In this document: piece by piece, positions 23,117 to 31,561 of the stretch
How positions within the stretch are numbered: the first letter of the stretch is position 1
Layout of the letters: each line of letters starts with the position of its first letter
Origin: Pseudokineococcus lusitanus
Lineage (GTDB): Bacteria; Actinomycetota; Actinomycetes; Actinomycetales; Quadrisphaeraceae
Assembly: GCF_003751265.1 (NCBI RefSeq)
Contig: NZ_RJKN01000005.1
Coordinates: 186,001 to 250,000, forward strand
Direction of reading: 5' to 3'
DNA: 64,000 nucleotides
Notes under the pieces: generated by a model
Told to the model about the DNA's origin: nothing
Database searches by the model: none
The model's input: the letters and a program-made list of their open reading frames with translations, nothing else
Translations under genes and position numbers: made by a program

Positions 23117-26100
23117 CCGACGGGACCGGCGGGGCGTCCGGCCCGGCGGTCCGGCGTCGCCCGCGCGGGCCGGTCGACCCGCGGCTGCTCCGGCAGGCGC
23201 CGGGCGTCCGGCCGTGGGTGGCGGCCGTCGTCGTCGCGTCCGCGCTGCAGGCGGTCGTCACCGTGGTGCTCGCCGGCGTCCTCGCCGGCCTGGTGACCGC
23301 GCTCGTCGCGCTGGTGGACGCCGGACGGGCGGGGGAGCGGCCGGGCCTCGGCGTCGACGGCTGGCTCGGCCTGCTCGCCGCCGGGCTCGTGCTCCGGGCG
23401 CTGCTGGCGTGGGCCGAGCGCGTGCTGACGACGCGGACGGGCGCCGTGGCCGTCGACGAGGTCCGTCGGGCCGTCCTCGCGGCCGTGCTCCGGCGCGGCC
23501 CGGCGTGGGTCGCGCAGCACGGGCCGTCGCGGCTCGGCGCGCTCCTGACCGGCGGCGTCGACGCGTTGCGCCCGTGGTTCGACGGCTACCTGCCCTCGCT
23601 CGTCGTGGCCGCGGTCGTGCCGCCGCTCGTCGTCCTCGCGATGCTGCTCGTCGACCCGGCGTCCGCGCTCGTCGTGCTCGTGACGCTGCCGCTCGTCCCC
23701 GTCTTCGCCGCGCTCGTCGGGTGGGCGACGCAGGAGCGTGCGCAGCAGCGGTGGGAGGCGACGCAGCGCCTCGCCGGGCACTTCCTCGACGTCGTCCAGG
23801 GGCTGCCGACGCTGCGGCTCTTCGGACGGGCGCAGCGCCAGGTCGGGGTCGTCGAGGCCATGACGCGCCGCCAGGCCGCCGAGACGACACGGGTCCTGCG
23901 CCTCGCCTTCCTCTCGTCGACGGCGCTCGACCTCGTCGGGACGCTGTCGGTCGGCCTCGTCGCCGTCGAGGCGGGGCTGCGGGTCGCGGCCGGCTCGATG
24001 GACCTCCTGCCCGCCCTCCTCGTCATCCTCCTGGCGCCCGAGGCGTACCGGCCGCTGCGCGAGGTGGGTGCCCGCTTCCACGCCGCGGCGGACGCGACGG
24101 CCGTCGTCGACGAGGTGGACGAGGTGCTGACCGGCGCGGACGCCGCCCCGCCGCGGACCACGGCGGGCGGCGCGCCGTCGGTCGCCGCCGCGGGCGTGCG
24201 GGTGCGTCACCCGGGCGCCCTCGTCGACGCGCTCGACCTGCCGCACCTCGCCGTGCGCGGGGGCGAGCTCGTCGCGCTCCGCGGGCCGTCCGGCGCCGGC
24301 AAGACGACGGCGCTGCGCGTGCTCGCGGGCGTGCAGCCGGTCAGCGCCGGGACGGTGGCCGTCTCCGGCTCGTCGGACGTCGTCCACGTGCCGCAGCGCC
24401 CGACGCTGCCGCACGCGCGTACCGTCGCCGACGCCCTCGAGCCGCTCGCCACGGACGACGAACGCTGGGCCGCGCTGGCCGACGTCGGCCTCGCCGCCGA
24501 GATCGCCTCCCTGCCGCACGGTCTGGCGACGCCGCTCGGCGAGGGCGGCGCCGGGCTGTCCTCGGGCCAGCGGCAGCGCCTCGCCCTGGCCCGCGCGCTG
24601 GCCCTGGCCGCGCGCCGCCCGGTGGTCCTCCTCCTCGACGAGCCGACCGCCCACCTCGACGCCGACGCCGAGCGCCTCGTCGTCGCGCGCCTGCGCGAGG
24701 CCGCCGAGCGCGGCTGCGCGGTCGTCGTCGTCTCGCACCGCCGGGCCCTGCTCGCCGCCGTCGACCGCGCCGTCGCCGTCGCCGCCCCCGACCCCTCCCG
24801 GCACTTCGGCGCCCTTCTGCCGCACGAGGCCGCCGCCCTGGGGCAGAAGGGCGCCCATGTGCCGGTAGATGGGGGTGCTCGAGGGCAGAAGGGCGCCCAT
24901 GTGCCGGTGGGCGGGGGTTCTCGAGGGCAGGAGGGCGCCGAAGTGCCGGCGCCGGGAGCACCCCGAGGGCAGGAGGACGCCGATCTGCCAGGTGCCGGCG
25001 GGCGCGCGGGGCGGGCGTGGCGGTGGGCGTCGCGCCGGCCGGGGACCGCGGTGGCGCTGGGAGCGTCGTCGTGGGTGTCCGGGCTCGTCCTCACGGGCGC
25101 GGCGACGTGGCTGCTCGTCCGCGCGTCGGACCTGCCGCCCGTGCTGACGCTGTCGACGGCGGTCGTCCTCGTCCGCGGGTCGGCCGTCGCGCGGCCGCTG
25201 CTGCGCTACCTCGAGCGTCTCGTCAGCCACGAGGTCGCCTTCGTCCGCCTCGGCGCGTGGCGCTCGCAGGTGTACGCGGCGCTCGTCCCGCGCGTGCCCG
25301 GCCCGGGCCCGCTGCGGCGCGGGGCGCTGCTGTCGCGGGTCGTCGACGACGTCGACGCCCGGGTCGACGGCCTCCTCCGCGGGCGGCTGCCCGCGCTGGC
25401 CGCGGCGGTCCCGCTCGTCGTCGTGGCCGCGGTGGCGACCCTCCTCACCCCCGCGGCCGGCGCCGCCGTCCTCGCCGGGCTGCTGCTCGCCGCCGTCGTC
25501 GCGCCGCTCGTCGCCGACCGGGTGGCCGGACGCCGGGAGGTCGCGGTCGCCGGTGCCCGGGCCCAGGTCGTCGACGCCGTCACCGAGACGCTCGACGGCG
25601 TCGAGGAACTCGCCGTCCGGGGCGAGGAGGCGGCGCTCGCGCTGCCGTCCCGGCGCAGCGCCGCGCTCGCCGAGGCCGAGGCCCGCAGCGCCCGGGAGGC
25701 CGGGCTCGCGACGGCGCTCGGGCACCTCGGCGTCGGTGCCGCGGTCGTCGGGGTCGCCGCGGCCGTCGCCGCTGCCCTCCGCGAGGGCGCCCTCGGCGTC
25801 GAGGCCGCCGCGGTCCTCGTCCTCGTCGTCCTCGCGCTCGCCGAGCCCGCGCAGCAGCTCGTCGACGCGGCGCTCGCCGTCCGCCGCGACCGGCAGGCGC
25901 GGGCCCGGCTCGCCGCCCTCGCGACGGCGCCCGTCGTCGTCGCCGAGCCGGCGGCGCCTCTGCCGCTGCCGGTCTCGTCGGCGCTCACCGTCCGCGGCCT
26001 CGTCGCGGGCTGGGACCCGGCGCGCCCGGCGGCCCTCGACGGGCTCGACCTCGACGTCCCCGACGGCGGCCGCGTCGCCCTGCTCGGGCCGTCCGGCTCC

Positions 26101-26640
26101 GGCAAGTCGACGCTCGTCGCCGTCCTCACCCGCCTGCTCGACCCGCGGGCGGGCGAGGTCCGCCTCGGCGGCGTCGACGTCCGCGCGCTGGCCGGCGACG
26201 ACGTCCGCCGCCGCGTGGCCGTCGTCGGCGACCACGGCGACCACCTCTTCGCCTCGACGGTCCGCGAGAACCTGCGGCTCGCCCGCCCGGGCGCGAGCGA
26301 CGCCGAGCTCGTGGCCGTCCTCGAGCGGGTCCGTCTGGGGGAGTGGCTCTCCCGGCTCCCCGCGGGGCTCGGCACCTGGCTCGGCGAGGGCACCGTCTCG
26401 GGGGGCGAGCGGCGTCGTCTCGCCGCGGCGCGGGCCCTGCTCGTCGACCCGGCGGTGCTCGTCCTCGACGAGCCGACCGAGGGACTCGACGAGCCGACGG
26501 CCGAGGCGCTCGTGGCCGACCTGCTCGACGCGGCCTCCGGCCGGGGCGTGCTGCTGCTCACCCACCGCCCCGAGGGGCTGGACCGGGTCGACGTCGTCCA
26601 CCGGCTCGGCGCGGCCGCACCCACAGCGGCGCACGCCTGA
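23113..26640 (+). CDS. cydDC: CydDC fused ABC exporter (thiol/haem export for bd oxidase assembly)
   Basis: A 1175-residue fusion of CydD and CydC, the heterodimeric ABC exporter needed to assemble cytochrome bd. The N-half has a six-span ABC membrane domain, Walker A GPSGAGKTT, signature LSSGQRQRLALARAL and Walker B VVLLLDEPTAHLD. The C-half repeats the plan with GPSGSGKST, VSGGERRRLAAARAL and VLVLDEPTEGLD, with the D-loop intact. Between the halves, residues about 562-627 are a 14-residue repeat (RGQKGAHVPV-type) encoded by 42-bp array B, which is not seen in ordinary CydDC fusions. GTG start overlaps the cydB stop by four bases. The stop is followed immediately by array C. Confidence 0.93.
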   Translation: MTDGTGGASGPAVRRRPRGPVDPRLLRQAPGVRPWVAAVVVASALQAVVTVVLAGVLAGLVTALVALVDAGRAGERPGLGVDGWLGLLAAGLVLRALLAWAERVLTTRTGAVAVDEVRRAVLAAVLRRGPAWVAQHGPSRLGALLTGGVDALRPWFDGYLPSLVVAAVVPPLVVLAMLLVDPASALVVLVTLPLVPVFAALVGWATQERAQQRWEATQRLAGHFLDVVQGLPTLRLFGRAQRQVGVVEAMTRRQAAETTRVLRLAFLSSTALDLVGTLSVGLVAVEAGLRVAAGSMDLLPALLVILLAPEAYRPLREVGARFHAAADATAVVDEVDEVLTGADAAPPRTTAGGAPSVAAAGVRVRHPGALVDALDLPHLAVRGGELVALRGPSGAGKTTALRVLAGVQPVSAGTVAVSGSSDVVHVPQRPTLPHARTVADALEPLATDDERWAALADVGLAAEIASLPHGLATPLGEGGAGLSSGQRQRLALARALALAARRPVVLLLDEPTAHLDADAERLVVARLREAAERGCAVVVVSHRRALLAAVDRAVAVAAPDPSRHFGALLPHEAAALGQKGAHVPVDGGARGQKGAHVPVGGGSRGQEGAEVPAPGAPRGQEDADLPGAGGRAGRAWRWASRRPGTAVALGASSWVSGLVLTGAATWLLVRASDLPPVLTLSTAVVLVRGSAVARPLLRYLERLVSHEVAFVRLGAWRSQVYAALVPRVPGPGPLRRGALLSRVVDDVDARVDGLLRGRLPALAAAVPLVVVAAVATLLTPAAGAAVLAGLLLAAVVAPLVADRVAGRREVAVAGARAQVVDAVTETLDGVEELAVRGEEAALALPSRRSAALAEAEARSAREAGLATALGHLGVGAAVVGVAAAVAAALREGALGVEAAAVLVLVVLALAEPAQQLVDAALAVRRDRQARARLAALATAPVVVAEPAAPLPLPVSSALTVRGLVAGWDPARPAALDGLDLDVPDGGRVALLGPSGSGKSTLVAVLTRLLDPRAGEVRLGGVDVRALAGDDVRRRVAVVGDHGDHLFASTVRENLRLARPGASDAELVAVLERVRLGEWLSRLPAGLGTWLGEGTVSGGERRRLAAARALLVDPAVLVLDEPTEGLDEPTAEALVADLLDAASGRGVLLLTHRPEGLDRVDVVHRLGAAAPTAAHA
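24798..24991 (+). repeat. 42-bp tandem repeat array B, inside cydDC (about 5 units)
   Basis: GGCGCC-centred units recur at 24808, 24850, 24892, 24934 and (degenerate) 24976, each 42 bp apart. The first unit reads as the reverse complement of the others (24798-24821 against GGCAGAAGGGCGCC...TGCCGG). The near-palindromic core is GGCA-n3-GGGCGCCC-n3-TGCC at 24842-24863. The 42-bp period keeps the reading frame and yields a 14-residue protein repeat. Confidence 0.9.
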
Positions 26641-26650
26641 GCTCAGGCGG

Positions 26651-26833
26651 AAGGCCACGAAGACGGGCCTGGCCGGCCCAGGCGGCGGTGAAGGGCCACG
26701 AAGACCCGGAAGACAGGCCCCTACGGCGACGAAGGGCTACGAAGATCCGGAAGACAGGCCTCCACGGCGACGGAAGGCTACGAAGACTTGGGAGACAGGC
26801 CTCTACGGCGACGGAAGGCTACGAAGACCGCTC
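26651..26833 (+). repeat. 41-bp tandem repeat array C (4.5 units) between cydDC and the AGPS-like gene
   Basis: The marker (C/T)ACGAAGA recurs at 26656, 26697, 26738, 26779 and 26820, exactly 41 bp apart. Units also share CGGAAGACAGGCCTCTACGG or close variants. Conservation increases toward the right end. No clear palindrome was found in this array. The last unit supplies the TAG stop of the minus-strand oxidase (26819-26821). Confidence 0.92.
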
Positions 26834-28645
26834 CTGGACGACGGCGCCCGGGTTGAGCCGGCCGTCGGGGTCCACCGCGGCGAAGAGCTCGCCGAGCATC
26901 TCCCGGCCGGCGGGGGAGATGTCCTCCGCGAGCCACCGGGCGTGCTCGACGCCGACGGAGTGGTGGTGGCTCAGCGTGCCGCCCGCGTCCACGAAGGCCT
27001 GCTGCACAGCGCCCTTGACGACGTCGTACTCCACGAGCGGGGTGTCGCTCGTCTGGCGGAAGGCGAAGGTGAAGTACAGGCAGGCGCCGCCGTGGTAGCT
27101 GTGCGACAGGTGGCACATGATCCAGCCCTTGACGCCCACGCGGGCGAAGGCCTTGTCCGCCTCACGGCGGACGTGCGTGTAGAGGGGCAGGAGCTGCGAC
27201 CAGGGGGCCGCGGTGTCGGACACGTCCGCCAGCGCCCCGCGGTCCAGCAGGTAGTCGCGGATGTAGGGCGTGTCGAACTTCTTCTGGTCGTAGAGCTGGC
27301 CGGGGCCCTTGCCGACGACGATGCCGCCGTGGCGCTTGACGACGTCGCGGACGACCGCCTGGTCGGCCTTGACCTTGTCCGGGCCGCCCTCGAAGCCGAC
27401 GAAGGACAGGCAGACCGCGTCGAGGTCCCAGCCGCGCCTCTTGAGCACCGCCATGAGGCCACGGCTGACGTACTTCGACACGCCCTTGCTCTTCTTGCGG
27501 GTGGCGAAGGAGAAGGCGGTCTCGCGGGCGTCCGAGACGCGGGTCAGCGTCGTCGCCGCGTCGCTCGCGGCGATGTCGCGCATGGCCGCGACGCCCGCCT
27601 CGAAGGACGGGTAGAAGTAGGCGAGGATCTCGCGCTTCTCGGGGAGCCGGTGCACCTGCACCCACACCTCGGTGATGACGCCGAGGCGCCCCTCCGAGCC
27701 GATGAGCATCTCGCGCACGCTCGGGCCGGTGGCCTGGCTCGGCACGGGGCGTGTGGCGACGACGCGGCCCGGCTGCACGACCCGCAGGGCCCGGGTCATG
27801 TCGGAGATGTCGCCGTACTTGTCGGACTGCGCGCCGGACGAGCGGGTGGCGACCCAGCCGCCCAGCGTCGAGTGCGTGAAGGAGTCGGGGACGTGGCCCA
27901 TCGTCCAGCCGCGGGCGCCGAGCTGGTCCTCGAGGTCGGGCCCGAGGACGCCGGCCTGCACCCGGGCCAGGCGGGAGTGCTCGTCGACCTCGAGCACCTT
28001 GTTCATGCGGCCGAGGTCGAGGGAGACGACGGGCCGCTCCTCGTCCCGCGGCGGGTGGAGGCTGCCGGAGATGCTGCTGCCGCCGCCGAAGGGCACGAGC
28101 ACGGCGTCGGCGGCGGTCGTCGCGTCGACGACGGCGCGGACGGCGTCCTCGTCGGCGGGGTAGACGACGACGTCCGGCGTGCGGGGCAGGTCGCCCGCCC
28201 GCAGGCGCACGAGGTCGGTGAGGCTCTTGCCGTACGTGTGGACGACCCGCTCCATCGCCCCGGTGTGGACGTGGCCGCGCCCGACGGCCCGGCCCAGCGC
28301 GTCCAGGAGCTCCTGCGGCGCACGGCTCTCCGGCACGGGCAGCTGGTCGAAGTCCAGCGCCGGCGCACCCGGGGTGTCGAGGTCGACGTCGACGTTCTCG
28401 ATGACGAAGGGGCGCAGGCGCGGCTTGTCGCGGTGGTCGAAGCCGACGCCCTCGCGGCCCCAGCCGTACCACTTCATGTGCTGCACGCCGTGGTCGGCGG
28501 GCCCGGCGTCGCCCTCGCGGGCGTCCTGCGCGGCCTGGTCGACCACCGAGCTGCTGCCGCGCTCGCCGGGGGTGTCGAAGGGCGTCCGCTGCCGGGCGTC
28601 GTCGGGCGTCGCGGTGCCGTCGGCTGCGCTGTCCATGGGGCTCAT
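26819..28645 (-). CDS. FAD-binding oxidoreductase, alkyldihydroxyacetonephosphate synthase-like
   Basis: A 608-residue flavoprotein of the PCMH/AGPS family. After a ~60-residue Asp/Ala-rich tail come the FAD loop PFGGGSSISGSLHPP, the TRSSGAQSDKYGDISDM segment matching AGPS-type enzymes, and the catalytic HHHSVGVEHARWL near the C-terminus, ending DPDGRLNPGAVVQ. AGPS swaps an acyl for an alkyl chain in ether-lipid synthesis; actinobacterial homologues are widespread but their reaction is not proven. ATG 28645 has a GGGAGC 9 nt upstream. Its start overlaps the acyltransferase stop (ATGA), tying it to glycerolipid metabolism. The last codons and stop lie inside repeat array C. Confidence 0.85.
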   Translation of the reverse strand: MSPMDSAADGTATPDDARQRTPFDTPGERGSSSVVDQAAQDAREGDAGPADHGVQHMKWYGWGREGVGFDHRDKPRLRPFVIENVDVDLDTPGAPALDFDQLPVPESRAPQELLDALGRAVGRGHVHTGAMERVVHTYGKSLTDLVRLRAGDLPRTPDVVVYPADEDAVRAVVDATTAADAVLVPFGGGSSISGSLHPPRDEERPVVSLDLGRMNKVLEVDEHSRLARVQAGVLGPDLEDQLGARGWTMGHVPDSFTHSTLGGWVATRSSGAQSDKYGDISDMTRALRVVQPGRVVATRPVPSQATGPSVREMLIGSEGRLGVITEVWVQVHRLPEKREILAYFYPSFEAGVAAMRDIAASDAATTLTRVSDARETAFSFATRKKSKGVSKYVSRGLMAVLKRRGWDLDAVCLSFVGFEGGPDKVKADQAVVRDVVKRHGGIVVGKGPGQLYDQKKFDTPYIRDYLLDRGALADVSDTAAPWSQLLPLYTHVRREADKAFARVGVKGWIMCHLSHSYHGGACLYFTFAFRQTSDTPLVEYDVVKGAVQQAFVDAGGTLSHHHSVGVEHARWLAEDISPAGREMLGELFAAVDPDGRLNPGAVVQERSS

Positions 28646-29460
28646 GATGCGGCTGCTCCCTCGCCACCACGGCGGCGGCCCTCGTCGTCCTGCTGCTCGT
28701 CCTGCGCCGGCGTCGCGTCCTCCGTCGACGTGCCCGTCGGAGGTGCTGCGGGAGGGTCGGTCTCGACCACGGCCAGCACGCCCGGGCCGCCCTCGCCGTC
28801 GCCGTCCGCCTCGTCCTGGCCGAGGACGAGGCGCTGCACCGCCAGCGCGACGCGCTGGGTGAGGTCGCGCGGGCTCTCGCCGTCGCGGGCGCGCAGCGGC
28901 TCCCCGACGACGACCTTGACCGGCGGACGGCCGGGCAGCGGCCAGCTCCGGCCGCGCGGCATCGCGTCGTAGGCGCCGACGAGGCCGACGGGCACGACCG
29001 GGACGCCGCGGGTCACGGCGAGCGCGGCCGCCCCGACCTTGAAGGGACCCATCGTGCCGCTGCGCGAGCGGGTGCCCTCGGGGAAGAGGAGGAGCGGCGT
29101 GCCCTCGTCGAGCAGCTGCGCGGCCAGGCCTCGGTTGCCGCGGGTGCCGTCGCGGTCGACGGGGAAGGCGTTGAACACCAGACCGGTCAGCGTGGCGCGC
29201 CACTTGGCGTCGAAGAAGTAGTCGGCCGCCGCGGCGACGGCGAGGCGGTGGCTCACCCGCGCCGGCAGCGCGCCGAGCACGAGCGGCGCGTCGAGGTGGC
29301 TGGAGTGGTTGGCGACGACGACGTAAGGCGCCTCGAGCCCCCGGATGCGGTCCGCGCCCTCGACCTCGACCGAGACGACGGACCGGATCAGCGGCCGGAG
29401 GACCAGGCGCTGGAGGACGAGGCGGGCGCCGTCGACCGTCGCCGTCGCGGTGCGGGACAT
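28642..29460 (-). CDS. 1-acyl-sn-glycerol-3-phosphate acyltransferase (PlsC family)
   Basis: A 272-residue membrane-associated acyltransferase. Motif I VVVANHSSHLDAPLVLGALP (HxxxxD) and motif III LLLFPEGTRSRSGTMGPFKV are intact, with FNAFPVDRDGTRGN as motif II and VPVVPVGLVGAYDAMPRG as motif IV. It transfers acyl groups to lysophosphatidate or a related lysolipid. A ~60-residue acidic, Gln/Asp-rich tail follows the domain. The start is leaderless (TACAGT then 7 nt). Its stop overlaps the start of the AGPS-like oxidase, so the pair should be produced in step and may act in sequence on glycerol-phosphate lipids. Confidence 0.88.
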   Translation of the reverse strand: MSRTATATVDGARLVLQRLVLRPLIRSVVSVEVEGADRIRGLEAPYVVVANHSSHLDAPLVLGALPARVSHRLAVAAAADYFFDAKWRATLTGLVFNAFPVDRDGTRGNRGLAAQLLDEGTPLLLFPEGTRSRSGTMGPFKVGAAALAVTRGVPVVPVGLVGAYDAMPRGRSWPLPGRPPVKVVVGEPLRARDGESPRDLTQRVALAVQRLVLGQDEADGDGEGGPGVLAVVETDPPAAPPTGTSTEDATPAQDEQQDDEGRRRGGEGAAAS

Positions 29461-29467
29461 GCCGGGA

Positions 29468-29473
29468 ACTGTA
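29468..29473 (-). promoter_or_regulatory. -10 hexamer TACAGT (leaderless)
   Basis: On the minus strand, TACAGT is followed by 7 nt and ATG 29460 of the acyltransferase. Confidence 0.5.
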
Positions 29474-29576
29474 CGGACCTCCCGCTCGTCTCCCTGCGCG
29501 CGCCGGGACGCGCGCGCCCGGGCCAGGCGCGTCGTCGCGCTGCGTCGACGACCGCGGCGGCGTCGCTCCGGGGGCC

Positions 29577-30764
29577 TCATGCGAGCCGCTCCACGACCCA
29601 GTCGACGCAGGCGGTGAGCGCCTGGACGTCGGCCGGGTCGACGGCGGGGAACATGCCCACCCGCAGCTGGTCCGGCCCGAGGGCGCGGTACGGGTCGACG
29701 TCGACGACGCCGTTGGCGCGCAGCACCCGCCGCACCGCGGTGGCGTCCACGGGGGCGAGCAGGTCGACCGTCCCGACGACGGGGGAGCGGTGCGCCGGGT
29801 CGGCGACGAAGGGACGCGCCCACACCCGCTGCTCGGCCCAGGCGTAGAGGTGGCCGCTGCTCTCGGCCGTCCGCGCGGCGGCCCAGGCCAGGCCGCCCTG
29901 CGCCAGCAGCCACTCGACCTGGTCGACGAGCAGCGCGAGCGTGACGACGGCCGGGGTGTTGAGCGTCTGCTCCTTGCGGCTCGACGCGAGGGCGAGCGGC
30001 AGGGAGAGGGACGCCGGCGTCCAGCGGCCCAGCGCGGCGACCTCCTCGACCCGTGCGAGCGCGCGCGGCGAGCAGACGGCGAACCAGAGCCCGCCGTCGG
30101 AGGCCAGCGCCTTCTGCGGGGCGAAGTAGTAGACGTCCGCCTCGGCGAGGTCGACGTCGACCCCACCGGCGGCCGAGGTGGCGTCGACGAGGACGAGCGC
30201 GTCGTCGTCGGCCCCCGCGGGGCGGTGGACGGGCGTCAGCACGCCGGTCGAGGTCTCGTTGTGCGCGAAGGCGTACGTGTCGACGCCGGAGCGGGAGGCC
30301 GGCAGCACGCGGGACCCGTACGGCGCCGACAGCACCTCGGGGTCGGCGAGGAACGGGGCCGCCGTGAGGACGGCCGCGAGCTTGGCCGAGAACTCGCCGA
30401 CGACGCAGGCCTGCGCCTGCTCGCGGACGAGCCCGAGCGCGGCCACGTCCCAGAAGAGGGTGCTGCCGCCGTTGCCGAGGACGACCTCGTACCCGTCCGG
30501 GGCGCCGAGCAGCGCGGCGAGCCCGGTGCGCGCCCGGCGGACGAGGTCCATGACCGGCGCCTGGCGGTGCGAGGTGCCGACGACCGTCGTCGCGATGCCC
30601 GTCAGCGCCTCGACCTGCGCGGCGCGGACACGGCTGGGGCCGGACCCGAAGCGGCCGTCCGCCGGCAGCAGGGACGCCGGGACGCGCAGGTCCGGCGCGG
30701 GGTCGCCGGGGACCGCCGCGGGGGCGGGCGCCGCGGCGCCGGGAGGGCTCGTCACGGGGGGCAT
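29577..30764 (-). CDS. serC: phosphoserine transaminase (mycobacterial type)
   Basis: A 395-residue PLP enzyme converting 3-phosphohydroxypyruvate and glutamate to phosphoserine and 2-oxoglutarate in serine (and vitamin B6) synthesis. FGSGPSRVRAAQVEAL and TSHRQAPVMDLVRRAR are the family opening. LVDATSAAGGVDVDLAEADV precedes the PLP lysine in YYFAPQKALASDGGLWFA, which is the actinobacterial SerC signature. LRVGMFPAVDPADVQALTAC followed by VDWVVERLA is the standard C-terminus. ATG 30764 lies directly after GAGG, too close; GTG 30755 with that GAGG 9 nt upstream is an equally good start. It stands alone between the lipid pair and the response regulator. Confidence 0.92.
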   Translation of the reverse strand: MPPVTSPPGAAAPAPAAVPGDPAPDLRVPASLLPADGRFGSGPSRVRAAQVEALTGIATTVVGTSHRQAPVMDLVRRARTGLAALLGAPDGYEVVLGNGGSTLFWDVAALGLVREQAQACVVGEFSAKLAAVLTAAPFLADPEVLSAPYGSRVLPASRSGVDTYAFAHNETSTGVLTPVHRPAGADDDALVLVDATSAAGGVDVDLAEADVYYFAPQKALASDGGLWFAVCSPRALARVEEVAALGRWTPASLSLPLALASSRKEQTLNTPAVVTLALLVDQVEWLLAQGGLAWAAARTAESSGHLYAWAEQRVWARPFVADPAHRSPVVGTVDLLAPVDATAVRRVLRANGVVDVDPYRALGPDQLRVGMFPAVDPADVQALTACVDWVVERLA

Positions 30765-30859
30765 CCTCGCGCACCGACGGCGCCGAGCGCGGCAGCACGG
30801 CGGGGCGTCGACCGGTCGGACCGCCCGGGGCGCCGCGGCACGCCCCGGGTCAGCCCGGG

Positions 30860-31561
30860 TCACCCCGGCAGGTCCTCGGGGCGGACGACGCCGTGCCGGA
30901 ACGCCCACACCGCCACCTGCACCCGGTCGCGCACGCCGAGCTTGGCGAGCAGCCGCCCGACGTGGCCCTTGACCGTCGCCTCCGACAGCACGAGCGTCCG
31001 GGCGATCTCGCCGTTGCCCGCCCCGCGGGCCACCTCGACGAGCACCTCGCGCTCCCGCTCGGTGAAGGGCGCCAGGGCGCGCTCGGCGCCCGTCCCGACC
31101 TCGCCGGGGGCGGGCAGGTCCACGAGCTCGAGCAGGCGGCGGGTCACGCGCGGGGAGACGACGGCGTCGCCCGCCGCCACGGCGCGGACGGCCGCGACGA
31201 GCTCCTCGCCGCGGACGTCCTTGAGGAGGAAGCCGCTCGCCCCGGCGCGCAGCGCGGCGAAGGCGTGCTCGTCGAGGTCGAAGGTCGTGAGGACGAGCAC
31301 CCTGGCCCGCAGCCCGGCGTCGACGACCTCGCGGGTGGCGGCGACGCCGTCGCGCACGGGCATCCGGACGTCCATGAGGACGACGTCGGGGTCCAGCGCC
31401 CGGGTCATCGCGACGCCGCGGGCGCCGTCGCCGGCCTCGCCGACGACCTCGACGTCGGGCTCCGCCTCGAGCACCATCCGCAGGCCGAGCCGGACGAGGG
31501 CCTGGTCGTCGACGAGCAGGACCCGCAGCGGCGCAGCAGCTCCCGTCGCGTCGTCGGTCAT
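30860..31561 (-). CDS. NarL/LuxR-family response regulator
   Basis: A 233-residue two-component response regulator. The receiver domain has VLLVDDQALVRLGLRMVLEA, phospho-acceptor Asp in VVLMDVRMPVRDG, Thr in VLVLTTFDLDEHAF and Lys in GFLLKDVRGEELV. The C-terminal LuxR helix-turn-helix is FTEREREVLVEVARGAGNGE followed by IARTLVLSEATVKGHVGRLL. The ATG overlaps the histidine kinase stop by four bases (ATGA). It probably controls the ABC exporter encoded just upstream on the same strand. The DNA target is not identifiable from this window. Confidence 0.93.
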   Translation of the reverse strand: MTDDATGAAAPLRVLLVDDQALVRLGLRMVLEAEPDVEVVGEAGDGARGVAMTRALDPDVVLMDVRMPVRDGVAATREVVDAGLRARVLVLTTFDLDEHAFAALRAGASGFLLKDVRGEELVAAVRAVAAGDAVVSPRVTRRLLELVDLPAPGEVGTGAERALAPFTEREREVLVEVARGAGNGEIARTLVLSEATVKGHVGRLLAKLGVRDRVQVAVWAFRHGVVRPEDLPG

